64,000 nt of DNA, taken from positions 1-64,000 of the forward strand of contig JBPCKA010000105.1 of assembly GCA_051004735.1 (NCBI GenBank), read 5' to 3'. This DNA comes from Euzebya sp051004735 (GTDB lineage Bacteria > Actinomycetota > Nitriliruptoria > Euzebyales > Euzebyaceae). The first letter of the stretch is position 1. Every line of letters starts with the position of its first letter. A program made the translations under genes and the position numbers. The notes below the pieces were generated by a model. That model was given only the letters and a program-made list of their open reading frames with translations, was not told the DNA's origin and made no database searches. Below, in pieces: positions 25,582-33,881 of this stretch.

Positions 25582-25805
25582 CAGTCCTCGTTCGCCTCGC
25601 GAACCATCTCAGGCGTGATAGGGGCGCTACCCGGGTCGACGCCGAAGGTGGGGAGGAACCCAGCGCGGCGGATGGCCTGATCGCGCAGCCCCCGGCGGGC
25701 GATGTCGGACAGGGCAGCGCCGATGCTGACCCGCCGTTCGGCCGCGAGCGTGCGCGCGGCCGCCAGCACGTCATCCGCGATGTCCAAGGTTGTCCGCATC
25801 ATCAC
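25578..25805 (-). CDS. vapB: VapB-type ribbon-helix-helix antitoxin
   Basis: 75 residues: MMMRTTLDIADDVLAAARTLAAERRVSIGAALSDIARRGL is a ribbon-helix-helix DNA-binding domain, followed by a flexible toxin-binding tail (FLPTFGVDPGSAPITPEMVREANEDW). Start codons GTG 25805, ATG 25802 and ATG 25799 are in line without a visible Shine-Dalgarno site, so the transcript may be leaderless. It pairs with the overlapping vapC. Confidence 0.85.
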   Translation of the reverse strand: MMMRTTLDIADDVLAAARTLAAERRVSIGAALSDIARRGLRDQAIRRAGFLPTFGVDPGSAPITPEMVREANEDW

Positions 25806-25812
25806 ACCATAG

Positions 25813-25822
25813 CATCATGATG
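25813..25822. promoter_or_regulatory. vapB: Probable vapBC operator palindrome
   Basis: CATCATGATG is a perfect 10-bp palindrome 8 nt upstream of the antitoxin start, flanked by AGC/TGC. Ribbon-helix-helix antitoxins normally repress their own operon from such a site overlapping the promoter. Confidence 0.5.
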
Positions 25823-25886
25823 TGCTGTCATCTCGACGAGGCGCCATCGAGCCTGGAGGCGAGCCAGTTCGCGTGACACGCCGGTC

Positions 25887-26045
25887 ATGGCAAGGGCCAC
25901 AGTCGCCACCCGCGTGACGATGATGGAGATCGTCACGGAGGGGGCGCCGGCACCCGGCTGGGTGCAGCGGGCCGTTGTCGTCGCAGGTGGCGTGGCGCTG
26001 AGCGGCGTCACCTTGCTGGCCGTGGGTGTCCTCCTCCGCCGTTGA
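25887..26045 (+). CDS. Possible 52-aa single-span membrane protein
   Basis: A short frame from ATG 25887 (or the inner ATGs near 25920): MARATVATRVTMMEIVTEG, then GWVQRAVVVAGGVALSGVTLLAVGVLLRR and stop. One C-terminal membrane helix ends in two arginines. No Shine-Dalgarno site is obvious. It lies alone in the 276-nt gap between vapB and the quinone oxidoreductase gene. The rest of this gap shows nothing else. Confidence 0.35.
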   Translation: MARATVATRVTMMEIVTEGAPAPGWVQRAVVVAGGVALSGVTLLAVGVLLRR

Positions 26046-26081
26046 ACGCAGCGGCAGACGCCGCCAAGGACCGGGCCCCGC

Positions 26082-27059
26082 TCAGACCTCCAGCAGGATC
26101 TTGCCGATGTGGGTGCTGGACTCCATCTCGGTGTGGGCCGCCGCGACCTCTGCCAGGGCGTAGGTGGAGTGGATCACGGGCTCAAGCGTCCCGTCGGCGA
26201 ACCCGGGCCACACGTCGGCGACCATCGTCGCCGCCAGATCGGTCTTCGCGGCGACGGAGCGTGCGCGCAACGTCGAGCCGATGAGGGTCAGGCGCCTGCC
26301 CAGCAGCACGCCCATGTCCAGCTCGGCCTTGGCACCGCCCATCAGGCCGATCGTCACCATCCGGGCGCCGGTGTTCATCACCCGCAGGTTCTGCGACAGG
26401 TACGGACCGCCGATGATGTCTAGGACCACGTCCACGCCACCGCCGGCCTGGGCACGGACCGCGTCGGCGAAGTCGGGCGTGTCGCGGTAGTTGATGGCCA
26501 CGTCGGCGCCGAGGGCCAGGCACGCCTGCGCCTTGGCGCCGGTGCCCACCGTCACCACCACGGTGGCCCCCAGGCGCTTGGCCAGCTGGATCCCGGCCGT
26601 GCCGACGCCGCTGGATCCACCGTGCAGCAGCACGACCTCGCCTGCCCGCAGACCCGCCTGCAAGATGACGGCGTCGTAGGCCGTGGTGAAGACCTCAGGC
26701 ACCGCGGCCGCCTGCAGCGTGGTCAGGCCGGGGGGCAAGGGCATGGCGGTGGACGCCGCGACAACGGCCATGGTGGCGTAGCCCCCGCCAGCGACGATCG
26801 CACACATCTGCTGGCCCACCGCCCATTCGCTGACGTCGGTCCCGACGGCAACCACGGTGCCGGCAAGTTCCAGCCCCAGAGTCGTGGGCGCCCCCGGGGG
26901 CGGGGGATACATGCCACGGCGTTGCAGGATGTCGGCCCGGTTCACCGCCGATCCCGACACGACGATCAACAGTTCGTCGGATGCAGGTTCAGGATCGGGT
27001 AGATCAACGACCCTGAGAACCTCAGGACCTCCGGCTTGAAGAGCGACAACGGCGCGCAT
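26082..27059 (-). CDS. Zinc-free NAD(P)H:quinone oxidoreductase (PIG3/QOR-like)
   Basis: 325 residues from ATG 27059; the frame runs upstream into the divergent promoter region and is not coding there. It is an MDR-superfamily enzyme: GroES-like domain with NRADILQRRGMYPPPPGAP and GLELAGTVVAVG, AAAVPEVFTTAYDAV, the NADPH motif HGGSSGVGTAGIQLAK, and the C-terminal LGRRLTLIGSTLRAR typical of PIG3-type quinone reductases. No catalytic zinc cysteines are present. It reduces quinones by one electron with NADPH. Divergent from the S1-domain gene. Confidence 0.88.
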   Translation of the reverse strand: MRAVVALQAGGPEVLRVVDLPDPEPASDELLIVVSGSAVNRADILQRRGMYPPPPGAPTTLGLELAGTVVAVGTDVSEWAVGQQMCAIVAGGGYATMAVVAASTAMPLPPGLTTLQAAAVPEVFTTAYDAVILQAGLRAGEVVLLHGGSSGVGTAGIQLAKRLGATVVVTVGTGAKAQACLALGADVAINYRDTPDFADAVRAQAGGGVDVVLDIIGGPYLSQNLRVMNTGARMVTIGLMGGAKAELDMGVLLGRRLTLIGSTLRARSVAAKTDLAATMVADVWPGFADGTLEPVIHSTYALAEVAAAHTEMESSTHIGKILLEV

Positions 27060-27183
27060 AACACAACCTCGACCTGGCTGGTGTGGGGCTTCTGGGCCCG
27101 GATTCGGGCTGCTACGATACGTGGACCAACAATGATCGAACGAGCCGTGGCGTGGTGGCCGCTGCCGCGGCGGAAGGAGCACG

Positions 27184-27549
27184 GTGTCAGCACAGGTAGG
27201 TGACGTAGTCGCCGGTAAGGTCGTAAAGCTTCAGGACTTCGGTGCGTTTGTCGAGATAGACGCCGAAACAACGGGCTTGGTCCACATCTCGGAGGTCCAT
27301 CGGGACTTCGTCGACAACATCCACGCCTACCTCCCCGAGGGGCAAGAGGTGCAGGTCATCGTCGTCGGCATAAAGGAAGACGGCCGCATCGATCTTTCGA
27401 TCAAGCGTGCTGACCCCGAGTGGAGCGACGAGCCACGACCGCGCCCCACAGCCAAGGTGGACAAAGAGTTCAACCAACGGCTGCGCAAGTTCATGCACCA
27501 GTCCGACATGATCCAGGGCGAGGTTCGCAAGCGGAAGCGTGCGTTCTAG
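27184..27549 (+). CDS. S1 RNA-binding domain protein
   Basis: 121 residues from GTG 27184, 4 nt after GGAAGGAG. Residues 3-75 form one S1 domain: VGDVVAGKVVKLQDFGAFVEI, TGLVHISEVHRDFVDNIHAYLPEGQEVQV and GRIDLSIKRADP. A basic tail follows. This is the size of general stress protein 13/YugI-type ribosome-associated S1 proteins. The upstream spacer has GCTACGAT, a plausible -10 element (TACGAT, 27112-27117). Confidence 0.85.
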   Translation: MSAQVGDVVAGKVVKLQDFGAFVEIDAETTGLVHISEVHRDFVDNIHAYLPEGQEVQVIVVGIKEDGRIDLSIKRADPEWSDEPRPRPTAKVDKEFNQRLRKFMHQSDMIQGEVRKRKRAF

Positions 27550-27570
27550 CACCGTGAGTCCGGTGGAGGC

Positions 27571-27859
27571 ATGATTCGCGTCCTGGTGGTCGATGACGAG
27601 CCCTGGTCGCCCTGGAGGCTGATCACTTCGACGTGATGCTGCTGGACGTGACGATGCCGGGATTGGACGGGTTTGCGGTATTGCACCGCGTTCGCTCGGA
27701 GAACTTCGCCGATGTGCCGGTCGTCATGCTGACAGCCCAGGGTCGCGAATCTGATGTGGCCAGGCCGATCGACGCGTGCATCGTCACAAGGAACTGGAAC
27801 GGGCCGAGTTGCTGCTGCAGTTGGAACACAACTTCGGGGACGTGCCCCTGCAGGAGTGA
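27571..27859 (+). pseudogene. Decayed response-regulator gene
   Basis: ATG 27571 behind GGTGGAGG starts MIRVLVVDDEP, the first strand of a receiver domain, and is then out of frame. From 27606 a second frame continues with VALEADHFDVMLLDVTMPG, LDGFAVLHRVRSE and ADVPVVMLTAQGRESDV, a perfect receiver middle with phosphoacceptor Asp. From about 27779 a third frame gives HRHKELERAELLLQLEHNFGDVPLQE and TGA. About 30 residues between strands 1 and 3 are missing, and no output domain is present. At least two frame-changing deletions are needed, so this is a relic directly upstream of sufR. Confidence 0.75.
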
Positions 27860-27868
27860 CAGGAAGGT

Positions 27869-27907
27869 TTGCGACTTTCACAACATTCCCTACACTTAAG
27901 TATGTGT
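27869..27907 (+). promoter_or_regulatory. sufR: Likely leaderless sufR promoter and operator
   Basis: TTGCGA (27869-27874) and TACACT (27891-27896) are spaced by 16 nt, and the -10 ends 7 nt before the GTG start at 27904, as expected if transcription begins at the start codon. ACAC (27892-27895) and GTGT (27904-27907) form an inverted repeat with 8-nt spacing around ACTTAAGT-like symmetry, covering the -10 and start. It is well placed for SufR autorepression. Confidence 0.55.
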
Positions 27908-28605
27908 CAGAGCCGCACCCCCTCACCGATCTGCTGGGAGATACGCGCGCCCGGATTATCACGGCGCTGCAGACCCAGCCGACGACTGCCGCCGACGTCG
28001 CGAAGGGACTGTCAATAACCACCGCGGCGGTCCGCCGCCATCTTGGCGTACTCGCGGGCGACGGGTTGGTCCAGTCCCAGACCGTGCGTGACGGATCGAT
28101 GGGTCGACCCCACGACCGCTGGTCGTTGACCGCGCGTGGCAAGGCCCTGTTTCCCGACCGGTCAGCGGAGTTCGCTGACGAACTGCTGCAGCATCTTGAG
28201 GCCAGCTACGGCCGTGGCGCCGTCGCGGACTTCCTGAAATCGCGGGCCGAACGGCAGGCCGACCGCTACGCGGACCGCCTGGCCAAAGCCGTCAATCCTG
28301 TGGACCGCGCGCACGAACTGGCCCAAGCCCTGACCGACGACGGCTTCGCCGCGCGCGTGGTCGACGGGGACAAACCTCGGTCGTTGACCCTGCTGCAATC
28401 ACATTGCGCCATCGAAGACATCGCCAAAGATCATCCAGAGGTGTGCGCCCACGAGGCCGCCCTGTTCAAGCGACTGCTGGGGGCGAAGGTGTCGCGTCGC
28501 GAAACCATCGCCAGCGGGTCCACCGCCTGTGTCTGCCACATCGACTTGCCAGACCTGCCCGACGAATCCACTCTCCAATCCTCTATCTCCGACAGGAGTG
28601 CGTAA
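27904..28605 (+). CDS. sufR: SufR-type iron-sulfur transcriptional regulator
   Basis: 233 residues from GTG 27904. Residues 5-75 are a winged helix (TAADVAKGLSITTAAVRRHLGVLAGDGLVQ, GRPHDRWSLTARG). The C-terminal part has the cluster-binding cysteines: SHCAIEDIAKDHPEVCAHE gives C-x12-C, and a CVC pair follows 27 residues later. SufR holds an Fe-S cluster and represses the suf operon when iron-sulfur supply is adequate. It ends 3 nt before sufB, so it is the first gene of the operon. The longer open frame upstream overlaps the response-regulator relic and is not coding. Confidence 0.9.
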   Translation: MSEPHPLTDLLGDTRARIITALQTQPTTAADVAKGLSITTAAVRRHLGVLAGDGLVQSQTVRDGSMGRPHDRWSLTARGKALFPDRSAEFADELLQHLEASYGRGAVADFLKSRAERQADRYADRLAKAVNPVDRAHELAQALTDDGFAARVVDGDKPRSLTLLQSHCAIEDIAKDHPEVCAHEAALFKRLLGAKVSRRETIASGSTACVCHIDLPDLPDESTLQSSISDRSA

Positions 28606-28608
28606 CCC

Positions 28609-30072
28609 ATGGCTGCCCCACCCCCCACCACCGGAACCACTATTCCGACCTCCAGCGGAACCCGAGCCGAAGACCTCACAGGCGCGGACGGCGCCAAGGG
28701 TTACAACTACGGCTGGGCCGATGAGTCCAAGCCGGTCAACATCATCAAACGCGGTCTGTCCGAAGAGGTCGTGCGTGAGATCTCGGCTCTGAAGGACGAG
28801 CCGGCGTGGATGCTGGAGGCGCGCCTGAAGGGCCTCAAGCACTTCTATCGCCGTCCCATGCCCAACTGGGGTGCCGACCTGTCGGGTATTGACTTTGACA
28901 ACATCTACTACTTCGTTCGCTCGACCGAGAAGCAGGCAAACTCTTGGGAAGACCTGCCCGCCGACATCAAGAACACCTACGACAAGCTGGGCATCCCCGA
29001 AGCCGAGAAGCAGCGCTTGATCGCCGGCGTCGCCGCGCAGTACGAGAGCGAGGTCGTGTACCACAAGGTCCGTGAGGACCTGGAGGAGCAGGGTGTGTTG
29101 TTCCTGGACACCGACACCGCGTTGCGTGAGCACGAGGATCTGTTCCGGGAGCACTTCACCAAGGTCATCCCGATCAACGACAACAAGTTCAGCGCGCTGA
29201 ACACCGCGGTGTGGTCGGGTGGGTCGTTCATCTGGATCCCCGAGGGCGTGCAGGTCGACGTGCCGTTGCAGGCGTACTTCCGGATCAACCAACAGAACAT
29301 GGGACAGTTCGAGCGGACGATCATCATCGCCGAGCCTGGCTCCTACCTGCATTACGTCGAGGGCTGCACCGCCCCCATCTACTCCAGTGACTCGCTGCAC
29401 TCCGCAGTGGTTGAGATCATCTGCAAGCCCGGCAGTCGGGTGCGCTACACCACCATCCAGAACTGGTCCAACAACGTCTATAACCTGGTGACCAAGCGGG
29501 CCGCTGCCTACGAGGACGCCACCATGGAGTGGATCGACGGCAACATCGGGTCGAAGGTCACCATGAAGTACCCGGCCGTATGGCTCATGGGCCGTGGCGC
29601 CAGGGGCGAGGTCCTCAGTGTGGCATGGGCCGGTGACGGTCAGCACCAGGACGCCGGCGCCAAGATGGTGCACCACGCCTCTGACACCTCCTCATCCATC
29701 GTCAGCAAGTCGGTGGCACAGGGCGAGGGACGCACCAGCTACCGCGGTCTGGTCGAGATCCACGAAGGCGCGAAGCGGGTCAAGGCCAGCGTCGTCTGCG
29801 ATGCCCTGCTGCTTGATGACCACGCCCGGTCCGACACCTATCCCTACATGAACATCGAAGAGGACGACGCCCAGATCGGCCATGAGGCCAGCGTCTCAAA
29901 GATCGGTGAGGACCAGCTGTTCTACCTTCGTTCGCGCGGGATCGAGGAGACCGAGGCCATGGCGATGATCGTCCGCGGTTTCATCGAGCCGATCTCCAAG
30001 GAACTGCCGATGGAGTACAGCGTCGAGCTCAACCGCCTGATCCAGCTCAACATGGAAGGGTCGGTCGGCTGA
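28609..30072 (+). CDS. sufB: Fe-S cluster assembly scaffold SufB
   Basis: A 487-residue protein, normal for SufB. It has KGYNYGWADESKP near the start, PMPNWGADLSGIDFDNIYYF, and the beta-helix core with WSGGSFIWIPEGVQV, FERTIIIAEPGSYLHYVEGCTAP (scaffold cysteine region) and SRGIEETEAMAMIVRGFIEP. No intein is present, unlike in mycobacterial SufB. It forms the SufBC2D scaffold where clusters are built from SufS/SufU sulfur. Starts at ATG 3 nt after sufR. Confidence 0.95.
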   Translation: MAAPPPTTGTTIPTSSGTRAEDLTGADGAKGYNYGWADESKPVNIIKRGLSEEVVREISALKDEPAWMLEARLKGLKHFYRRPMPNWGADLSGIDFDNIYYFVRSTEKQANSWEDLPADIKNTYDKLGIPEAEKQRLIAGVAAQYESEVVYHKVREDLEEQGVLFLDTDTALREHEDLFREHFTKVIPINDNKFSALNTAVWSGGSFIWIPEGVQVDVPLQAYFRINQQNMGQFERTIIIAEPGSYLHYVEGCTAPIYSSDSLHSAVVEIICKPGSRVRYTTIQNWSNNVYNLVTKRAAAYEDATMEWIDGNIGSKVTMKYPAVWLMGRGARGEVLSVAWAGDGQHQDAGAKMVHHASDTSSSIVSKSVAQGEGRTSYRGLVEIHEGAKRVKASVVCDALLLDDHARSDTYPYMNIEEDDAQIGHEASVSKIGEDQLFYLRSRGIEETEAMAMIVRGFIEPISKELPMEYSVELNRLIQLNMEGSVG

Positions 30073-30119
30073 CTCGCCGGCAGCCCATCTCATCACCCAG
30101 CAAGAAGGCTTACTTTCTC

Positions 30120-31373
30120 GTGCCCACTCCCAAGACCATCACCGAGACCGACATCCTCGCGATCTGCGAGCGGGTCGGCGATCCCGACTGGCTGCGTGAC
30201 CGTCGCCAGGAGGCGTTCAAGTCGTTCGTGGACCTGGACTGGCCCGCGGTTCGCGATGAGGACTGGCGGTTCACCAACCCGTCGCGGATCGATCTCGAGC
30301 GCCAGATCACGGCGGGTAGCCACAGCATCAGCGGCCACAGCATCACCGGCCACGAGGTCGTCATCGACTCCCTGTCCCATGCGGCCATCGAGCACGCCGA
30401 TGTGGTCCGGGCACACCTGGGCACCGTGGTTGCGCCGGAGGAGAAGTTTGCTGCACTGGCATTGGCTGCCTTCGACACCGGTCTGTTCGTCCACGTCCCG
30501 ACCGAGCATGAGGCCGACCAGCCCATCACGATCGAGGTCCAGGCCATCGAGGGAACCCAGATCCGCTGGACCCTCATCGTGGTCGAACGACACGCCAAGG
30601 CCACGGTGATCCTGGATCAGACCGGTGCGGCGGACGCGACCGTCATCGACGTGGTCGAGGCTGTCATCGGCGACGGTGCGACGTTGAACCTTGTCACCAC
30701 CCAGGATTGGGGTGCAGGCGTGTCCCACGTCACCACTCATCGGGGCAAGGTCGGCCGGGACGCCAATTACCAACACACCGAGGTGACGCTGGGCGGGGAC
30801 ACGGTCTATGTACGCCCCGACGTGTGGCTGAAAGGCAAGGGCGGCAACGCCGAGATGCTCGGGGTGTACTTCCCGACCGGGGATGAGAAGGTCGAGCACC
30901 GCTCACTGATCTTCCATGATGCCGACCACACGGTCAGCAACTACGTGCACAAGGGCGCACTGGCCGGCAACGGTTACGCGACCTGGTACGGCAACATCCG
31001 CATCGACGTTGACGCCAAGCAAACGGTGAGCGATGAGACCAACCGCAACCTGATCCTGTCGCCCGGTGCCCGTGCCGACACCCTGCCGTTCCTTGAGATC
31101 GAGACTGCTGATGTTGCCGCCTGCGGGCATCACTCCTCGGTGGGACAAGTCGACGAGGTCCAACTGTGGTACTTGCAGTCGCGCGGGATCTCGCGCTCGG
31201 AAGCAGCCCGGATGCTGGTGTTCGCCTTCTTCACCGAGATCCTTGAACGAGTCAACGCTCCCGGTGTTGCCGAGCGGGTACTGGCCGACGTCGAACTGGC
31301 CGTCCGTGCGGCACCCACCACATTGATGGACCAACGGCGCACCGCCGCCAACCGGTCGGGAACGGTCAGCTGA
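30120..31373 (+). CDS. sufD: Fe-S cluster assembly protein SufD
   Basis: 417 residues from GTG 30120 with AAGAAGG upstream. It shows SufD features: RRQEAFKSFVDLDWPAVRDEDWRFTNPSRIDL near the N-terminus, a beta-helix, and a C-terminal block with CGHHSSVGQVDEVQLWYLQSRGISRSEAARMLVFAFF, the histidine of which is important in SufBC2D function. It pairs with SufB. The stop overlaps the next ATG by one base (TGATG). Confidence 0.93.
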   Translation: MPTPKTITETDILAICERVGDPDWLRDRRQEAFKSFVDLDWPAVRDEDWRFTNPSRIDLERQITAGSHSISGHSITGHEVVIDSLSHAAIEHADVVRAHLGTVVAPEEKFAALALAAFDTGLFVHVPTEHEADQPITIEVQAIEGTQIRWTLIVVERHAKATVILDQTGAADATVIDVVEAVIGDGATLNLVTTQDWGAGVSHVTTHRGKVGRDANYQHTEVTLGGDTVYVRPDVWLKGKGGNAEMLGVYFPTGDEKVEHRSLIFHDADHTVSNYVHKGALAGNGYATWYGNIRIDVDAKQTVSDETNRNLILSPGARADTLPFLEIETADVAACGHHSSVGQVDEVQLWYLQSRGISRSEAARMLVFAFFTEILERVNAPGVAERVLADVELAVRAAPTTLMDQRRTAANRSGTVS

Positions 31374-31717
31374 TGGCGTTTGAAAAGGCCGTTCCACTGT
31401 CGCAGCTTGAGGTCGGTACGGCCACGAGCGTGAAGCTGAACGGCCAGCCGATCTGCCTGGTCCGACTGGACGACACCACGGTCAAGGCGGTCCATAACAC
31501 CTGCAGCCACGCACAGTTCGACCTTGACGAGGGCTGGGTCGAGGGCACGGCCATCGAATGCGCATTGCATGGCTCGATGTTCGACCTTGACACCGGCCAA
31601 CCCGACTCGTTGCCGGCGGTCAAACCCATCCCAACCTACGCCGTCCGCATCGACGGGGACGACGTGATGGTTGACGCGGACACACCGACCAACGACGCGC
31701 CGCTGCCCCGCCACTGA
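31373..31717 (+). CDS. Rieske [2Fe-2S] ferredoxin in the suf operon
   Basis: A 114-residue Rieske-fold protein. CSHAQFDLDEGWVEGTAIECALHGSMF gives the C-x-H...C-x2-H ligand set. It resembles small NirD/NDO-type Rieske ferredoxins, and a gene of this kind in this position is usual in actinobacterial suf operons, where it may supply electrons. It is translationally coupled to sufD. The 62 nt to sufC hold two near-identical CAACAGGA segments just upstream of the ATG; the second provides the AGGAGA ribosome-binding site. Confidence 0.9.
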   Translation: MAFEKAVPLSQLEVGTATSVKLNGQPICLVRLDDTTVKAVHNTCSHAQFDLDEGWVEGTAIECALHGSMFDLDTGQPDSLPAVKPIPTYAVRIDGDDVMVDADTPTNDAPLPRH

Positions 31718-31779
31718 GTACCAGACTTCGCCACTACACCCTCTCAACAGGACACCCTTTCAACAGGAGAACGACAGAC

Positions 31780-32514
31780 ATGACCGCACGCATCCAGATC
31801 GAAGATCTCAAGGTCGAGGTCGAGGGCAAGGAGATCATCACAGGCCTGGACCTGGTCGTCGCCCAAGGCGAAACCCACGCCCTGATGGGTCCCAACGGCT
31901 CGGGCAAATCGACCCTCGCCTACGCGATTGCCGGCCACCCCGCCTATGACGTCACGGGAGGAAGCATCCGCTTCGACGGGGAGGACGTGACCCAGATGGC
32001 CCCCGACGAGCGGGCCAAGGCCGGCATGTTCCTGGCCATGCAGTACCCCACGGAGATTCCCGGCGTGTCGATGACCAACTTCCTGCGGACCGCGGTCAAC
32101 GCGACGCGGACCGAGGACCTGCCGATCCGTGAGTTCATGACGCAGTTGAGGGCCGGAATGGCCGACCTGAAGATGGACGAGAAATTCCTGTCACGCAATG
32201 TCAACGAGGGTTTCAGCGGTGGAGAGAAGAAGCGTTTCGAAATCCTGCAGATGGCACTTCTGCAGCCTCGCCTGGCGGTGCTGGACGAGACCGACTCCGG
32301 GTTGGACGTCGACGCCCTGAAGGTAGTCAGCGAAGGCGTGAACCGGCTGCGCGGACCGGAGTTGGGGGTGCTCTTGATCACCCACTACACCCGCATCCTC
32401 AACTACATCAAACCCGATCATGTCCACGTCATGTCCGGCGGCAGAATCGTCAAGACCGGCGGGGCGGATCTGGCCGAGACGCTGGAGGCCGAGGGCTACG
32501 AGCAGTTTGCCTAG
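31780..32514 (+). CDS. sufC: Fe-S assembly ATPase SufC
   Basis: A 244-residue ABC-type ATPase: Walker A GPNGSGKST near residue 36, Q-loop region MFLAMQYPTEIPGV, signature FSGGEKKR, Walker B LAVLDETDSGLD, switch histidine in LLITHYTRIL. It binds SufB/SufD and drives conformational change during cluster assembly. Full length. Confidence 0.95.
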   Translation: MTARIQIEDLKVEVEGKEIITGLDLVVAQGETHALMGPNGSGKSTLAYAIAGHPAYDVTGGSIRFDGEDVTQMAPDERAKAGMFLAMQYPTEIPGVSMTNFLRTAVNATRTEDLPIREFMTQLRAGMADLKMDEKFLSRNVNEGFSGGEKKRFEILQMALLQPRLAVLDETDSGLDVDALKVVSEGVNRLRGPELGVLLITHYTRILNYIKPDHVHVMSGGRIVKTGGADLAETLEAEGYEQFA

Positions 32515-32572
32515 CGGCCCCACCCGGGGACTGGACAGCACACCTACAGTGGACCATCGAGAGGAGGCCGGC

Positions 32573-33832
32573 ATGAGCGCAGCGACCAGCACGCAGCAGG
32601 ATTTCGACGCGCACCAGATCCGTGAGGACTTCCCCAATCTGTCCCGCGAGGTCCACGGCCGGCCCTTGATCTATCTGGACTCGGCCGCCACCTCCCACAA
32701 ACCGCAGGTCGTCATCGACGCGATGACCGAGATGTACTCCCAGCACACCGCCAACGTCCATCGTGGCGTTCACGCACTGGCGGAGGAGGCAACCGACCGG
32801 TTCGAGGATGCCCGCACCAGCATCGCCCGTTTCGTAGGAGCCGATCCTCGCGGCGTGGTGTTCACCAAGAACGCCACCGAAGCGTTCAACGTGATCGCCC
32901 ACTCCTATGCCCGGCGGCGCCTGGGTGAGGGCGACATCCTGCTGTACACCCAGATGGAGCACCACGCGAACCTGGTCCCGTGGCAGTTGGCCCAGGCGGA
33001 CGCCGGCTTTGAGTTGGCTGCGGTGGGGGTGACGCCGGAGGGTCTGTTGGATCTGGACTCCTTCGCCGAGATCGTGGCGACCGGTCGTGTGAAGCTGTTG
33101 GCCGTGACAGCCATGTCCAACGTCGTCGGCACGATCAACCCGGTGGCTGAGATGGCAGCGGCGGTTCGCGAGGCCAACCCGGAGGCAGTCATCGTCGCCG
33201 ATGGTGCCCAGAGCGTTCCGCACCTGCCCACCGACATGGCCGAGTTGGACGCGGACTTCCTGTGTTTCAGCGGTCACAAGATGTGCGGACCCACAGGGGT
33301 GGGTGTCCTGGCGGCCAGACCAGAGATCCTTGATGCCATGCCCCCGTTCCTGGGCGGCGGCGAGATGATCCTGGATGTGCAGTTGTACGGGTCGACGTAC
33401 AACCAGATCCCCTACCGCTTCGAGGCCGGTACCCCCATGATCGCCGAGGCCGTCGGTCTGGGTGCCGCAGTGCGTTACCTTGAGGGCATCGGCATGGACG
33501 TGGTGCGCGCGCACGAGATCGCGTTGCTGGAACAGGCCATCCCGGCTCTGAGCGAACTTCGTGGAGTGACCGTCCACGGACCTCATGATCCCAAGGTTCG
33601 GGGTGCGGCGATCAGCTTCGCCGTTGACAATCTGCATCCTCACGACATAGGAACGGTGCTGGATCGCGAGGGCATCGCCGTGCGGGCCGGCCATCACTGT
33701 GCCAAGCCCCTGGTCCGCTCGTTGGGTTCGGCCGCGACCACCAGGGCATCGTTTTATCTGTACAACACCACAGACGAGATTGAGCCCCTGTGCCAGGCGA
33801 TCATGGCGGCACAACGGTTCTTCGATGTATGA
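32573..33832 (+). CDS. sufS: Cysteine desulfurase SufS
   Basis: 419 residues from ATG 32573, 5 nt after GAGAGGAGG. A group II PLP cysteine desulfurase: YLDSAATSHKP, QMEHHANLVPW, VVADGAQSVPH, the PLP lysine in FSGHKMCGPTGVG, FEAGTP, and RAGHHCAKPL containing the catalytic cysteine. It takes sulfur from cysteine and gives it to SufU. The open frame upstream runs through the sufC end but is out of coding register. Confidence 0.95.
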   Translation: MSAATSTQQDFDAHQIREDFPNLSREVHGRPLIYLDSAATSHKPQVVIDAMTEMYSQHTANVHRGVHALAEEATDRFEDARTSIARFVGADPRGVVFTKNATEAFNVIAHSYARRRLGEGDILLYTQMEHHANLVPWQLAQADAGFELAAVGVTPEGLLDLDSFAEIVATGRVKLLAVTAMSNVVGTINPVAEMAAAVREANPEAVIVADGAQSVPHLPTDMAELDADFLCFSGHKMCGPTGVGVLAARPEILDAMPPFLGGGEMILDVQLYGSTYNQIPYRFEAGTPMIAEAVGLGAAVRYLEGIGMDVVRAHEIALLEQAIPALSELRGVTVHGPHDPKVRGAAISFAVDNLHPHDIGTVLDREGIAVRAGHHCAKPLVRSLGSAATTRASFYLYNTTDEIEPLCQAIMAAQRFFDV

Positions 33833-33851
33833 GTCCGGTCAGGGAGGCCGC

Positions 33852-33881
33852 ATGAACACGCTGAGGCAGGTGCTCCGATGA
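33852..33881 (+). CDS. Possible 9-codon leader ORF before sufU
   Basis: ATG 33852 follows a strong GGGAGG site and encodes MNTLRQVLR, ending in TGA 33879-33881. The stop overlaps the sufU ATG as ATGA. It is too short for a protein with its own function, but the ribosome-binding site and overlap look organised for translational coupling. May be chance. Confidence 0.3.
   Translation: MNTLRQVLR

Noticed and set aside
28609..30072. Intein in SufB
   Set aside because: The protein is 487 residues and continuous, with no splicing motifs; the usual mycobacterial insertion site is intact.
32450..33814. Long open frame of over 450 codons opposite sufS
   Set aside because: It is the antisense shadow of a clear SufS gene; composition is His/Gln/Arg-rich and no motif is present. 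The same applies to long antisense frames opposite sufB (28399-29676), the MoxR gene (5720-6904) and recD2 (14867-15961).
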